In this document: in pieces, positions 25,411 through 34,427 of the stretch | Layout: each line of letters opens with the position of its first letter | Numbering within the stretch: position 1 is the stretch's first letter | Source: Rhodoferax sp. | GTDB taxonomy: Bacteria > Pseudomonadota > Gammaproteobacteria > Burkholderiales > Burkholderiaceae_C | NCBI GenBank assembly: GCA_008015235.1 | Contig: SSFF01000012.1 | Coordinates: 1-64,000, forward strand | Direction: 5' to 3' | DNA length: 64,000 bases | Notes under the pieces: model-generated | Told to the model about the DNA's origin: nothing | The model's input: only the letters and a program-made list of their open reading frames with translations | Database searches by the model: none | Made by a program: the position numbers and the translations under genes

Positions 25411-25781
25411 AACCATCTACCGGCACCCAGATCCTGACCCTGACCGGGCTGCGCTTCGATGCCAACCTCGGCATTCTGGATTCGGAAAAAACCGCCCCGC
25501 AACCGATCCAGGTCGATGCCGAGCTGTGCCTGGGCACCCAGCCGTTGCTGCCGCACGACGACGACATCAACCACGTGCTGGACTACCGCAATGTGCGCCG
25601 CATCATCATTGCCGAATGCACCGCCGAGCATGTGAACCTGCTGGAAACGCTGATCGGCAAGCTCGCCCACCGCCTGATGCTGCTGCCCGGCGTGCAGGGC
25701 GTGCGCGTGAAGATCGCCAAACTGGAAATTTTTGACGACTGCGAAGTCGCCATCCGAATGGAAGCAGGCCAGTGGGCCTGA
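25407..25781 (+). CDS. Second FolB-type dihydroneopterin aldolase
   Basis: 124 residues of the same T-fold family: [29 protein letters not shown] opens like canonical FolB (IGxxxxExxxxQ), with YRNVRRII and a C-terminal lysine in [21 protein letters not shown]. The two tandem copies share little sequence beyond motifs, so they are old paralogues. One may act on dihydroneopterin and the other on its triphosphate or epimer, or they may form mixed rings. It starts within the stop of the first copy and lies 22 bp before ttcA. Confidence 0.85.
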   Translation: MKPSTGTQILTLTGLRFDANLGILDSEKTAPQPIQVDAELCLGTQPLLPHDDDINHVLDYRNVRRIIIAECTAEHVNLLETLIGKLAHRLMLLPGVQGVRVKIAKLEIFDDCEVAIRMEAGQWA

Positions 25782-25803
25782 TGCCGAACCCCTGAGAACG
25801 ACT

Positions 25804-26727
25804 ATGACGACCGAATGGATTGATGCCGAGCCCACCGTGGCCGCCCCCACCAACAGCCTCAAGATCGAGCGCGAAACCCACAAGCTGGAAAAACGCCTGT
25901 GCCGCCAGATGGGCCAGGCCATTGTGGACTTCAACATGATCGAGGAAGGCGACCGCGTCATGGTATGCATGTCCGGCGGCAAGGACAGCTTCGGCATGCT
26001 CGACATCCTGCTCAAGATGCAGCAGCGTGCCCCCATCGACTTCGAGATCGTGGCGGTCAACCTCGACCAGAAGCAGCCCGGCTTTCCCGACCACATCCTG
26101 CCCGAGTACCTGAAGAGCCTGGGGGTGGAGTTCCACATCGAAACCCAGGACACCTACTCCATCGTCAAGCGCAACATCCCCGAGGGCAAGACCATGTGCA
26201 GCCTGTGCAGCCGGCTGCGCCGCGGCATCCTGTACCGCGTGGCACGCGAGCTCAAGTGCAACAAGATCGCCCTGGGCCACCACCGCGACGACATGCTGCA
26301 GACCTTCTTCCTCAACATGTTCTTCGGAGGCAAGCTCAAGGGCATGCCCCCGAAGCTCACCAGCGACAATGGCGAGTTCGTGGTGATCCGTCCGCTGGCC
26401 TATGTGGTCGAGAAAGACCTGATCCGCTGGGCCGCACACCGCCAGTTCCCCATCATCCCCTGCAGCCTGTGCGGCAGCCAGGAAAACCTGCAGCGCAAGC
26501 AGATCGGCAACATGCTGCGCGAATGGGACAAGAAGTTCCCGGGGCGCCTGGAGACCATGTTCACTGCGCTGCAGAACGTGGTGCCTTCGCACCTGATGGA
26601 CCACAAGCAGTTTGACTTCAAGAACGTCAAGGCCACAGGCATCGAAGACGATGACGGCGACAAGGCCTTTGACGAAGAAGAGTTCCCCACCCCCAGCCTG
26701 CCGGGTCTGCAGGTGCTGGGCGCCTGA
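25804..26727 (+). CDS. ttcA: tRNA 2-thiocytidine(32) synthetase TtcA
   Basis: It adds sulfur to C32 of certain tRNAs. The 307 residues have the PP-loop SGGKDS (57-62), two CxxC pairs ([14 protein letters not shown], and [14 protein letters not shown]) that ligate the 4Fe-4S cluster, and the conserved [17 protein letters not shown]. The start is ATG 25804. The acidic C-terminus ([14 protein letters not shown]) is family-typical. It probably ends the folate/tRNA operon or continues into the lipoprotein gene 8 bp later. Confidence 0.96.
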   Translation: MTTEWIDAEPTVAAPTNSLKIERETHKLEKRLCRQMGQAIVDFNMIEEGDRVMVCMSGGKDSFGMLDILLKMQQRAPIDFEIVAVNLDQKQPGFPDHILPEYLKSLGVEFHIETQDTYSIVKRNIPEGKTMCSLCSRLRRGILYRVARELKCNKIALGHHRDDMLQTFFLNMFFGGKLKGMPPKLTSDNGEFVVIRPLAYVVEKDLIRWAAHRQFPIIPCSLCGSQENLQRKQIGNMLREWDKKFPGRLETMFTALQNVVPSHLMDHKQFDFKNVKATGIEDDDGDKAFDEEEFPTPSLPGLQVLGA

Positions 26728-26735
26728 TTGCCGAT

Positions 26736-27347
26736 ATGAACACCCTGCGCCACGGCCTCTGCGCCCTGATCCTGCTGGCCACGGCCTTGCTGCAGGGCTG
26801 CGGCTTGCCGCGCATGATCGACAGTGACGTGCAGAGCTTTGTCGGCAGTGAAGGGGCCTTGACAGGTGTGGGATACCGGTTCGAGCGCTTGCCGTCGCAA
26901 CAAGCCCACAGTGGTGCGCAACAAACGATCGAGGCCATGGCCGAGCAGGCCTTCACCGAGGTCGGCCTGCACCGCGATGACGCCGCCCCCCGCTACAGCG
27001 CACAGGTGAGTATGGAGGTGCGCACAATCGCGCCCCCGGAACAGCGCCGATCCCGCAGCGAACGCGGCCTCCTGCGTCCCGACGGCGTGGCAGTTTTTTC
27101 GCCATCGTTTGCCCTGGTCATTGAGCAACCCTGGTACCGGCACAGTGTGCAAGTGCTGCTGCGCGATGTGGGTAGCACCCGCGTGGCTTTCGAGTCCACT
27201 GCCAGCTTTGATGGTCCCTGGGCCGACAGCCTGCAACTGCTCCCTGTGGTGATGCGTGCCGCCTTGCGCGACTACCCCAACCCACCCCAGGGGGCGCGCA
27301 AGGTGGTCATCGAACTCCCCGCCAGCGCAGTGCAGCAGGACGAGTGA
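26736..27347 (+). CDS. DUF4136-type lipoprotein
   Basis: 203 residues. A lipoprotein signal is evident: MNTLRHGLCALILLATALLQ followed by GC, with the lipobox LLQGC and Cys22 as the lipidation site. The body (SYRFERLPSQQ-like GYRFERLPSQQ, YSAQVSMEVRT, VQVLLRDVGSTRVAFESTASFDGPW, LPVVMRAALRDYP) follows the DUF4136 pattern of small periplasmic or outer-membrane lipoproteins of unknown function. The stop overlaps the start of the next gene. Confidence 0.85.
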   Translation: MNTLRHGLCALILLATALLQGCGLPRMIDSDVQSFVGSEGALTGVGYRFERLPSQQAHSGAQQTIEAMAEQAFTEVGLHRDDAAPRYSAQVSMEVRTIAPPEQRRSRSERGLLRPDGVAVFSPSFALVIEQPWYRHSVQVLLRDVGSTRVAFESTASFDGPWADSLQLLPVVMRAALRDYPNPPQGARKVVIELPASAVQQDE

Positions 27348-27997
27348 TGGACGCCACCCGCATCATTGCCGTGCGCCACGGCGAAACCGCCTGGAATGCC
27401 GACACCCGCATCCAGGGCCAACTCGACATCGGCCTCAACGACAAGGGGCGCTGGCAGGCCGAGCGCGTAGGCGCGGCCCTGGCCGAGGAAGACCTGCAAC
27501 ACATCTACGCCAGCGACCTGCAACGTGCCCACAGCACTGCCCAGGCCATTGCCGCGCGAGCCCAACACCCCAGTGCGCGCAGCGTCAAACTGCACCGTGG
27601 ACTGCGCGAACGCAAGTTTGGCACCTTCGAAGGCCAGACCTATGCCGACATCGAGGCACGCTGGCCCGAAGAGGCACGGCGCTGGCGCCAGCGCGACCCG
27701 CATTTCGCACCGGGGGACGGTGAAACACCCACACAGATGATGGAACGCGTACGCAACGCCGTGCACGGAATCGCAGCACGCCACGTGGGCGAACATATCG
27801 TGCTGGTGGCCCATGGCGGCGTGCTCGACATGCTCTACCGTCTGGCCACGGGCCAAGGCGTGCAGGCCCCGCGCACTTGGGAACTGGGCAACGCGGCCAT
27901 CAACCGCATGCTGTGGTGCGAAGGCGAGCTGACGCTGGTGGGCTGGGGCGATGTGCGCCACCTCGACCAGACCAGCCTGGACGAAGGCAGCGCCTGA
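27347..27997 (+). CDS. Histidine phosphatase family protein (phosphoglycerate mutase-like, GpmB type)
   Basis: 216 residues. The catalytic RHGET motif lies near residue 9, with GQLDIGLNDKGRWQAE, SDLQRAHSTAQAI, LRERKFGTFEGQ and the second histidine in VAHGGVLDMLYR. These are cofactor-independent-looking histidine phosphatases (often alpha-ribazole phosphatase or sugar-phosphate phosphatases); true mutase activity is not implied. ATG 27347 overlaps the preceding stop (TGATG). An adjacent GTG at 27344 is possible. Confidence 0.9.
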   Translation: MDATRIIAVRHGETAWNADTRIQGQLDIGLNDKGRWQAERVGAALAEEDLQHIYASDLQRAHSTAQAIAARAQHPSARSVKLHRGLRERKFGTFEGQTYADIEARWPEEARRWRQRDPHFAPGDGETPTQMMERVRNAVHGIAARHVGEHIVLVAHGGVLDMLYRLATGQGVQAPRTWELGNAAINRMLWCEGELTLVGWGDVRHLDQTSLDEGSA

Positions 27998-28002
27998 ACG
28001 CC

Positions 28003-28026
28003 GGATACGGGTTCTTCCCCGTATCC
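28003..28026 (+). terminator. Hairpin after the phosphatase gene
   Basis: A perfect 9-bp stem, GGATACGGG-ttcttc-CCCGTATCC, begins six bases after the stop codon. No T-run follows, so it is a possible weak or Rho-assisted terminator or mRNA end. Confidence 0.45.
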
Positions 28027-28056
28027 AAGCCCGGCACGGCCTTCGACAATGGCCGC

Positions 28057-28797
28057 ATGACCGACACCACCGCCACCCTGCTCTACGCCCTCGCCTTCGC
28101 CACCATCGCCTGGGGCGGCTGGCTCTGGCGCAGTCGGCGCATCGCACCACTGGAATGGGCCCTCATCAGCGCCAGCGCCCTGGCCACGCTGGCCTCGGTC
28201 CAGCTCCTGGACCTGAACCTGGTACTCAAACCCATGCCCATGGCAATCGCTATGATTTTTGTAGCCACCCGCGCAATTGCGACGGGGGGAATCGGCCGAA
28301 ATGATGCATTACTACTGGCGGCGCTACTGTTCTCGCTGGGCGGCGACGTGTTCCTCATGCTGCCGGGCGACTATTTCATCCCTGGCCTGGCGTCCTTCCT
28401 GGTGGCGCACCTGTTCTACATCGCCTTGTTCCGCCAAGGCGCTCCATGGTTTGCCAGCCGCAGCGGCCTGGCCGCGGTGTTGGCGTTCGGCCTGGGCATG
28501 TACGCCATCTTGTGGAGCCACCTGCCCAACCCCGTGCTGGGCGCCGCCGTGTGCGCCTACGTCACCGTCATCTCCCTGATGGCCTCGCAGGCCATCGGCC
28601 GCGCGAAGTCACTGGGAACGGCCGATGCCCGCTGGGTCGCTGTTGGCACCTGTATCTTCATGGCCAGCGACAGCCTGATCGCCGTCAACAAGTTTCTGGT
28701 GCCGATTCCGCTGGCATCGTTGTGGATTCTGGTGACCTATTTCGCCGCACAGTTCCTGATCGTGCACTTCATGGCCGGGCGCACCCAATACGCTTAA
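28057..28797 (+). CDS. YhhN/TMEM86-family membrane protein (lysoplasmalogenase-like)
   Basis: 246 residues and about eight transmembrane helices. The family motifs KPMPMA (end of helix 2), FSLGGDVFLMLPGD and the C-terminal ASDSLIAVNKF(L) segment are present. Animal TMEM86 and some bacterial members hydrolyse lysoplasmalogen; the bacterial role is otherwise unknown. Residues ~65-83 are encoded by a dispersed palindromic repeat inserted between the KP motif and the FSLxGD motif. The last four bases overlap the convergent gene downstream. Confidence 0.88.
   Translation: MTDTTATLLYALAFATIAWGGWLWRSRRIAPLEWALISASALATLASVQLLDLNLVLKPMPMAIAMIFVATRAIATGGIGRNDALLLAALLFSLGGDVFLMLPGDYFIPGLASFLVAHLFYIALFRQGAPWFASRSGLAAVLAFGLGMYAILWSHLPNPVLGAAVCAYVTVISLMASQAIGRAKSLGTADARWVAVGTCIFMASDSLIAVNKFLVPIPLASLWILVTYFAAQFLIVHFMAGRTQYA
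28249..28306 (+). repeat. Dispersed palindromic repeat, copy inside the yhhN-type gene
   Basis: The head GCTATGATTTTTGTAGC is followed by CCCGCGCAATTGCGACGGGG and GGCCGAAATGATG. It is translated in the same frame as the glmU, cca and ROK copies, giving VATRAIATGGIGRNDA, within a loop or helix end of the membrane protein. Confidence 0.65.
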
Positions 28798-29237
28798 AGC
28801 TGGGCCAGAACCCAATCGCTCGCGGCCTGCACCTCGGCAAACACGGCGCCTGGAATGCTGGAGCGCGCATAGGCCTGTAGGTAATGGGGGGCCATCAGCG
28901 AAGCGCCCTCCACATCGTCGGCCATGACCAGCGCAATGGCCACCGGGCGAATGCCTTGCGCACAGCGCCTCGCCACGATGTCGGCAATGGCCGTGATGGC
29001 GTCCGGCGTCGCCAGCGCGCTGCCCTTGAAAACCAGAACCGAGCCCCAGCGCTGCGCACTCTCCAGGTGGGGATCGATCTGCTCCTGGGCCTGATCGGCG
29101 GCCAACACCAGTTCCTTGTTGAACGGCCCGTGCGCCACCATGATGTTGAGCTTCGCATCCACCGACACTTCCATGAAGCCATGGGCACGAAAAGCGCCTA
29201 AGGCGAGGCCCCGTGTGTCCCGTTTTACAGAGGGCAT
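28794..29237 (-). CDS. Conserved hypothetical protein, STAS/SpoIIAA-like
   Basis: 147 residues. The layout of an opening strand (AFRAHGFMEVSVD), a strand with VAHGPFNKELVLAADQ, a middle helix-strand (RWGSVLVFKGSALATPDAITAI) and a last strand-helix (VAIALVMADDVEGA) resembles the STAS/SEC14-like small-domain proteins in which a GPFN/GPWN motif is frequent. There are no catalytic residues to point to. ATG 29237 is chosen because the domain seems to begin before the internal Met at 29174. Convergent with, and overlapping, the yhhN-type gene by 4 bp. Confidence 0.6.
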   Translation of the reverse strand: MPSVKRDTRGLALGAFRAHGFMEVSVDAKLNIMVAHGPFNKELVLAADQAQEQIDPHLESAQRWGSVLVFKGSALATPDAITAIADIVARRCAQGIRPVAIALVMADDVEGASLMAPHYLQAYARSSIPGAVFAEVQAASDWVLAQL

Positions 29238-29409
29238 AGCCAATCACTACCCAACGGCGGGTTGCCGGTAGCACCCCAAACATCCGTTTCGTCGCGCGAA
29301 TGACGGATGCATGGCAAGAGGGCTTGTAGCCATTTCGGCGATACAACAACGCTCGCATACTCCAGCGCGATGCAGCCACTCAAGGCAACCAAAGGGCTCA
29401 CCTGTACCG

Positions 29410-31278
29410 TCATTGATGCAAGTTCCCCAAAATACCTTGGTAAACGTGGACGGAGCCCTTTTCCGTCAAGTATTTGACTGTCCTGTACATCACCTGACCA
29501 TCCAACAGGAAGCTGCATCTTTGGTCCGAACACAACATCTGATGGGCATCGAAATACTGGATTTGATGCGCCTTGAGAACCCTCAGGACATCCGCCCGGT
29601 CAGAAAAGTAATGGTCCGGCAAATCTGCCTCAGCTATGCTGCAGGTCTTGTTAACTTGAGGTCTCAACGGAGGCATTCCGACGCAGGAAATAGGTGCGAA
29701 TGGAAGCATCGGTGGTTCAATCAGAAAAACGACTTGTTTTCCAGATCGACGAAGGTATTCCAATGTGGCAGCTAGGCGATTCACGTCGACTTGCTCCACG
29801 TAACGCAATCTGAAGGTCAGCAAGATCGTTGAATATCTAGGGTCATCTCCGATATCGCTGAGCAGGCGATCCAGATCTGCCTCAGCCTCGTCGGTACTGT
29901 TAACACCGGACGCCCTGAGCAAGGGGGGCTTGCCAGGCCAGCCAATCATCGCAAGATTCACCCCCTTAGCTGCATAGGCCTGCGCAACGCCACCGAACGC
30001 GTTGTGCCCCATGCTATCACCCAACAACAACACATCTACCGGTCGGGTGTCGTCGTAAATCTGACAGAACGTAGGCCGGTAGACAGAAAACTTCGCCACA
30101 CATCCAGGCGTGGACTCGGCAGAAACGCCACCAAAACCTTCAATGGCAATGCGCTCACGGAAATCCAATCCATGGCGCGCATAAACATTGAATCCGAGGT
30201 AGCCGACCAAAGACATTGCAATCAACAGTCCCCAGGCTGTGCGACGCAACGCCCACTTCTTGACGGGACTCTCGATTAATGCATGGGTCATCACCCCAAG
30301 GCCAATACTCAGCGGCACCACAGTCCACAACATTACAGGGGAAACTTGACTCCACCCAAGGGTACGAAAAAAATACAGCAGGGGCCAATGCCATAGGTAG
30401 ATTGAAAAACTCCATTGCCCGATTCGCACCAGTGCATGCGACGCCAATACCTTGGAATTCAACCAAGCCGCAGGTCCAGCAGCGATGAGCGCGACCGCAC
30501 CTATTACGGGAAATAGAGCCGCCCACCCTGGATACAGGGTGCCATGATCAAACCAGCTGGCAGCAATACCGATCAATCCCAACCCCAGCCAGGCCAATCT
30601 GTTGTCCAGGGCTGCCCCCCAACCACGCCTTGGCATAAGGGCAAGCTATGCACCTACGCCCAACTCCCAAGCTCGAGCCGGTAGCGCATAGAAAACAATG
30701 TGTGGCCGATACCAACTCAAGACTAGGCAAAGAAGCAGGGACCCTCCCGTAATGGCAGCTACAACTCGATGGGCAGACCACTTCTCTGGCGAATTGATCC
30801 GCGCAGGAACACTCCGAATCCCCCACAGCACCAGTGGCCACAACACATAGAACTGCTCTTCAATTGCCAAAGACCAAAGATGCAACAGCGGCTTGTCAAT
30901 AGACGCTTGGTCAAAATAACCCGACTCAGACTGGTAGACCCAATTCGATACAAAGCCAGCGCTCGCAGCAATATGTTTGCCCAGCACTTTGAATTCGTGG
31001 GCGAAGAGCCCATTCCATCCGACTACCAGACACATCGACAGCACAATCAGGACCGGTGGAAATATCCTCCGTATTCGCCTTGCGTAGAAGTCGATAAAGG
31101 AAAACTGCCCCGCCTCAAGTTCCTTCCAAACAATCGTTGTGATCAGGAAGCCAGAAATCACAAAAAAGACATCGACGCCGATGAAGCCTCCAGGTATGAC
31201 GGCATTGTCAACATGGTAGAAGAGAATAAGCAGTATCGAAATCGCGCGCAGACCGTCAATGTCTGGCCGGTAATTCAT
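29410..31278 (-). pseudogene. Acyltransferase 3 / SGNH fusion (OafA-like) interrupted by an in-frame amber codon
   Basis: OafA-type proteins O-acetylate LPS, capsule or peptidoglycan sugars. The N-terminal part ([18 protein letters not shown], then GVDVFFVISGFLIT, YARRIRRIFP and LWSLAIEEQFY) is a complete acyltransferase-3 start with transmembrane helices. The C-terminal part has the SGNH domain (VLLLGDSMGHNAFG). At 30646-30648 a TAG codon follows WELGVGA and the frame continues LALMPRRGWG, exactly where relatives read GALLALLP, so only one codon is altered and no frame is lost. The full length would be 622 codons. The G+C content is visibly lower than in neighbours, and its ATG overlaps the ruvB stop by 4 bp (ATGA). 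Either pseudogene, sequencing error or amber readthrough. Confidence 0.85.
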
Positions 31279-32348
31279 AAGTCCAGCTCCGGATCCGGAG
31301 AGGGTGCCGCCACACCCAGGTGGCGGTAGGCCGCCAGGGTGGCGATGCGTCCGCGTGGGGTGCGCTGCAGGTAGCCCTGCTGAATCAGGTAGGGCTCGAT
31401 CACGTCTTCGATGGTCTCGCGCTCTTCGCCAATGCTGGCGGCAATGTTGTCCAACCCCACCGGACCACCGTCGAAACGATGGATCACGGCTTCCAGCAGC
31501 TTGCGGTCCATCAGGTCGAAGCCCTGCGGGTCCACGTCGAGCATGGCCAAGGCGCGGTTGGCCATGTCCAGCGTGATGCTGCCTGTGCCTTTGACTTCAG
31601 CGTAGTCGCGCACCCGGCGCAAGAGCCGATTGGCAATGCGTGGCGTGCCGCGGCTGCGCCGGGCGATCTCGAAGCTGCCCTCGTCGTCAATCGGCACGCC
31701 CAGCAAACCGGCGCTGCGTGTGACGATGCGCTGCAGTTCCTGCGCGGTGTAGAACTCCAGCCGCGCCACAATGCCAAAGCGGTCGCGCAGCGGGTTGGTC
31801 AGCATGCCGGCGCGCGTGGTCGCACCCACCAGCGTGAAGGGCTGCAGGTCGAGCTTGATGGAGCGCGCCGCCGGGCCTTCCCCGATCATGATGTCGATCT
31901 TGTAGTCCTCCAGCGCGGGGTACAGGATCTCTTCCACCACGGGGGAGAGTCGGTGGATTTCGTCGATGAAAAGGACGTCGTTCTTTTCGAGGTTGGTCAA
32001 GAGCGCGGCCAGGTCCTTGGGCTTTTCCAGCACCGGGCCGCTGGTCTGGCGCAGGTTCACGCCCAGCTCGTGCGCAATGATGTGGCTCAATGTGGTCTTG
32101 CCCAGCCCGGGCGGCCCGAACAGCAGCACATGGTCCAGCGCCTCGGAACGTTTCTTGGCAGCGCCGATGAATATTTCGAGCTGCTCGCGCACCTTGGCTT
32201 GGCCAACATACTCATCGAGCAACTTGGGGCGCAGCGCGCGCTCAATGGCCTCTTCGCTGCTGGACACGGGGGCGGCAGAGACCACGCGGGCGGGCGCGGG
32301 TGCGAAGGCGGATAAATCGTCGGTCTGGATGCTCACTGCGAAACTCAT
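31275..32348 (-). CDS. ruvB: Holliday junction branch migration helicase RuvB
   Basis: A hexameric AAA+ motor that drives branch migration with RuvA. The 357 residues carry [14 protein letters not shown], Walker [16 protein letters not shown], Walker [10 protein letters not shown], sensor [18 protein letters not shown], arginine-finger region and the C-terminal winged helix ([19 protein letters not shown]). ATG 32348 is listed; a GTG at 32336 (giving MSIQTDD) is equally plausible, since many relatives start there. ruvA is 1.4 kb away on the same strand, separated by the carbonic anhydrase gene. Confidence 0.95.
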   Translation of the reverse strand: MSFAVSIQTDDLSAFAPAPARVVSAAPVSSSEEAIERALRPKLLDEYVGQAKVREQLEIFIGAAKKRSEALDHVLLFGPPGLGKTTLSHIIAHELGVNLRQTSGPVLEKPKDLAALLTNLEKNDVLFIDEIHRLSPVVEEILYPALEDYKIDIMIGEGPAARSIKLDLQPFTLVGATTRAGMLTNPLRDRFGIVARLEFYTAQELQRIVTRSAGLLGVPIDDEGSFEIARRSRGTPRIANRLLRRVRDYAEVKGTGSITLDMANRALAMLDVDPQGFDLMDRKLLEAVIHRFDGGPVGLDNIAASIGEERETIEDVIEPYLIQQGYLQRTPRGRIATLAAYRHLGVAAPSPDPELDL

Positions 32349-32377
32349 TGGAAAAGCTGGCACACACTATAGCGCGC

Positions 32378-32407
32378 CGGCATTTCAGAACTGTGCAGAA
32401 AATGCCG
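32378..32407. promoter_or_regulatory. Dyad in the ruvB / carbonic anhydrase divergent region
   Basis: A perfect 8-bp inverted repeat CGGCATTT ... AAATGCCG separated by 14 bp, in the 126-bp space between the two divergent start codons. A possible operator; it is not a LexA box (no CTGT-N8-ACAG match). Confidence 0.35.
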
Positions 32408-32474
32408 ATACTCCAGCCACGTGCTGCCTCGCGGGGTGGGCACTGCGCTCCCAGGCAAGAAAGGCCATTGCACC

Positions 32475-33566
32475 ATGCTGTCACCCCTCCTCCGTCGCCA
32501 CCCCCTTGCCATCTGCTGTGCGGCCATGCTCTGGCTGGGCCTGGGCCCCGACGCCTGGGCGGCCGACGAGCATGCCACGCCACCTGCCGTCAAGAAGCCG
32601 GTGGCCAAGAAAGAGCCCAGCGCCGACGTGGAAGCCACTAGCAGCTCCAACCCCAAGGAAGTGGGCAACCAGTTGCGCGAAGCCCTGGGCACCCAGGTGG
32701 CGCCGAACAAGAAACTCACCATCGTGTCGGCCAGCAAGGGCACCAGCAAAGTAGTGGCAGGGGAAGGGACGCCGCCACCCGCACACAACACTGTGCGCCT
32801 GACGCCGCGCCCGCCCCGTCCCGCCCCCAAACCGGCCACCCCAGTCTCGGCACCGGAACACTCGGCCGACGCCCATGGCGGCGAAGTGCACTGGTCCTAC
32901 GAAGGCGAAAACGGCCCGCAGAACTGGGGCAAGCTCAAGCCCGAGTTCAACCTGTGCGCGCTCGGCAAGCGCCAGTCGCCCATCAACATCGACGACACCA
33001 CCACGCTGCAAGGTCCGGCCGAACCGATTGCCTTCAACTACACCGGCTCCAATGGCACGGTGGTCAACAACGGCCACACCATCCAGGTCGATGTGCAGGG
33101 CGAGAACTCCATCATGGTGCGCGGCGTGCGCTTCAATTTGCTGCAGTTCCATTTCCATTCACCCAGCGAAGAACAAGTCAACGGCACGCGCGCCCCCATG
33201 GTGGCACACCTGGTGCACAAGAGTGACGAAGGCCAACTGGCCGTGGTCGGTATTCCGCTGGAAGCCGGCAACGCCAACCCGCTGATCGAAAAGGTGTGGA
33301 CTTCGATGCCACTGGACGCCGGCGACAAGGTGCGCATGCCGCGCGGCATGCTCAACCTCAATGAGCTGCTGCCCGGCGACCAGCGCTACTACCAGTTCAT
33401 CGGTTCCCTGACCACGCCACCCTGTACCGAAGGAGTGCTGTGGATGGTGATGAAGCAACCGGTGCAGATCGGTCGCGACCAGCTGCGAATGTTCCGCCAG
33501 CTCTATCCAAACAACGCACGCCCGGTCCAGGCCGTAAATAACCGCCCGGTGCGCGAAGCAAAGTAG
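32475..33566 (+). CDS. Periplasmic alpha-class carbonic anhydrase
   Basis: It catalyses CO2/bicarbonate interconversion. 363 residues: signal peptide 1-29 (ending DAWA), a ~105-residue low-complexity Lys/Pro/Ser-rich linker, then the alpha-CA domain from about 138 (HWSYEGENGPQNWG). The zinc ligands are His226, His228 (QFHFHSP) and His245 (VAHLVH), with Glu232 region SEEQVNG, the GSLTTPPCTEGV signature, and a Cys161-Cys pair likely to form the family's disulfide. The long disordered linker is not needed for activity and may tether the enzyme or span the wall. Its stop codon lies within a dispersed repeat. ATG 32475 is chosen for the signal peptide. Confidence 0.93.
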   Translation: MLSPLLRRHPLAICCAAMLWLGLGPDAWAADEHATPPAVKKPVAKKEPSADVEATSSSNPKEVGNQLREALGTQVAPNKKLTIVSASKGTSKVVAGEGTPPPAHNTVRLTPRPPRPAPKPATPVSAPEHSADAHGGEVHWSYEGENGPQNWGKLKPEFNLCALGKRQSPINIDDTTTLQGPAEPIAFNYTGSNGTVVNNGHTIQVDVQGENSIMVRGVRFNLLQFHFHSPSEEQVNGTRAPMVAHLVHKSDEGQLAVVGIPLEAGNANPLIEKVWTSMPLDAGDKVRMPRGMLNLNELLPGDQRYYQFIGSLTTPPCTEGVLWMVMKQPVQIGRDQLRMFRQLYPNNARPVQAVNNRPVREAK

Positions 33567-33610
33567 CTACTATTTTCATAGCTGCCTACGCAATATCTGC
33601 GCGGGCCAGT
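33563..33610 (+). repeat. Dispersed palindromic repeat, copy at the 3' end of the carbonic anhydrase gene
   Basis: Head GTAGCTACTATTTTCATAGC overlapping the stop codon, then CGCAATATCTGCGCGGGC. It is oriented like the cca copy. Confidence 0.7.
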
Positions 33611-33768
33611 AGAGTAAATCAATGAAATCGCTGGCAAGCGGCTGCACAGCGGCGCGACAGGCAAGGCGCAAAGCACAGTCGGGCCCGCAGGCCCGGCGCG
33701 CATTTGCAATGCCGCTTGGCGCGGCGAGGGGCAGACGAGTGACAGTGAGTTTCGTTGATTTACTCTAC
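33609..33768. repeat. 160-bp element with 19-bp terminal inverted repeats
   Basis: Ends GTAGAGTAAATCAATGAAA (33609-33627) and its reverse complement with one mismatch at 33750-33768. The GC-rich interior contains a second inverted pair (GGCAAGCGGC near 33632 and GCCGCTTGGC near 33711). It fills the gap between the convergent carbonic anhydrase and ruvA genes. It looks like a small MITE- or REP-type element with no coding capacity, and can fold into one long hairpin. Confidence 0.7.
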
Positions 33769-33771
33769 AAA

Positions 33772-34344
33772 CTATTTGGCCAATGACTTGAGGGCCAGCT
33801 TGATGCCTTCGCTAACCCCCACGTCGGCCGGCAACGCCTTCAGGGCCGCGGCGGCTTCCTTGTCGCTGTAGCCCAGCGCCAGCAGCGCCTGCAGGATATC
33901 GCCCTGCGCGTCCGACACGCCGCCCAGTGGCGCGCCCAAGTCGGCCCCCAGCTTGCCCTTGAGTTCCAGTAGCAGGCGCTCGGCCGTTTTCTTGCCGATA
34001 CCCGGCACCTTGACCAGACGACCCGCTTCCTGCGTGCTCACCGCCTGGGCCAGATCACCCACGGACAGACCCGACAGGATCGACAGCGCCGTGCGCGGCC
34101 CCACGCCGCTGATCTTGATGAGTTCGCGAAACGCCTCGCGCTCTGTAGAGCTGGCAAATCCGTAGAGTATTTGCGCGTCTTCGCGCACCACGAAGTGGGT
34201 CAGCAGTGTCACCGTCCCCCCGTCGGCAGGGAGGTTGTAAAAAGTGCTCATGGGCACCTGTACCTCGTAGCCCACGCCGCCACAGTCCACGATCACCTGG
34301 GGTGGGTTCTTGTCACTCAAAATGCCGGTGAGTTTGCCAATCAT
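33772..34344 (-). CDS. ruvA: Holliday junction branch migration complex subunit RuvA
   Basis: RuvA binds four-way junctions and loads RuvB. The 190 residues have the OB-fold domain I ([28 protein letters not shown]), two helix-hairpin-helix motifs ([16 protein letters not shown] and [19 protein letters not shown]), and a C-terminal RuvB-binding three-helix domain ([19 protein letters not shown]). Slightly shorter than E. coli RuvA (203). Confidence 0.97.
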   Translation of the reverse strand: MIGKLTGILSDKNPPQVIVDCGGVGYEVQVPMSTFYNLPADGGTVTLLTHFVVREDAQILYGFASSTEREAFRELIKISGVGPRTALSILSGLSVGDLAQAVSTQEAGRLVKVPGIGKKTAERLLLELKGKLGADLGAPLGGVSDAQGDILQALLALGYSDKEAAAALKALPADVGVSEGIKLALKSLAK

Positions 34345-34427
34345 GTGCCTGCCTTGTGCCCCTTGCGGTCGGTGAATGGAGGCGCAGGCGTTACAGTGCA
34401 GCCTGAACCGAAAATGGAATTATCAGC

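Noticed and set aside
32349..32474. LexA (SOS) box upstream of ruvB
   Set aside because: No CTGT-N8-ACAG match; only an unrelated CGGCATTT dyad is present.
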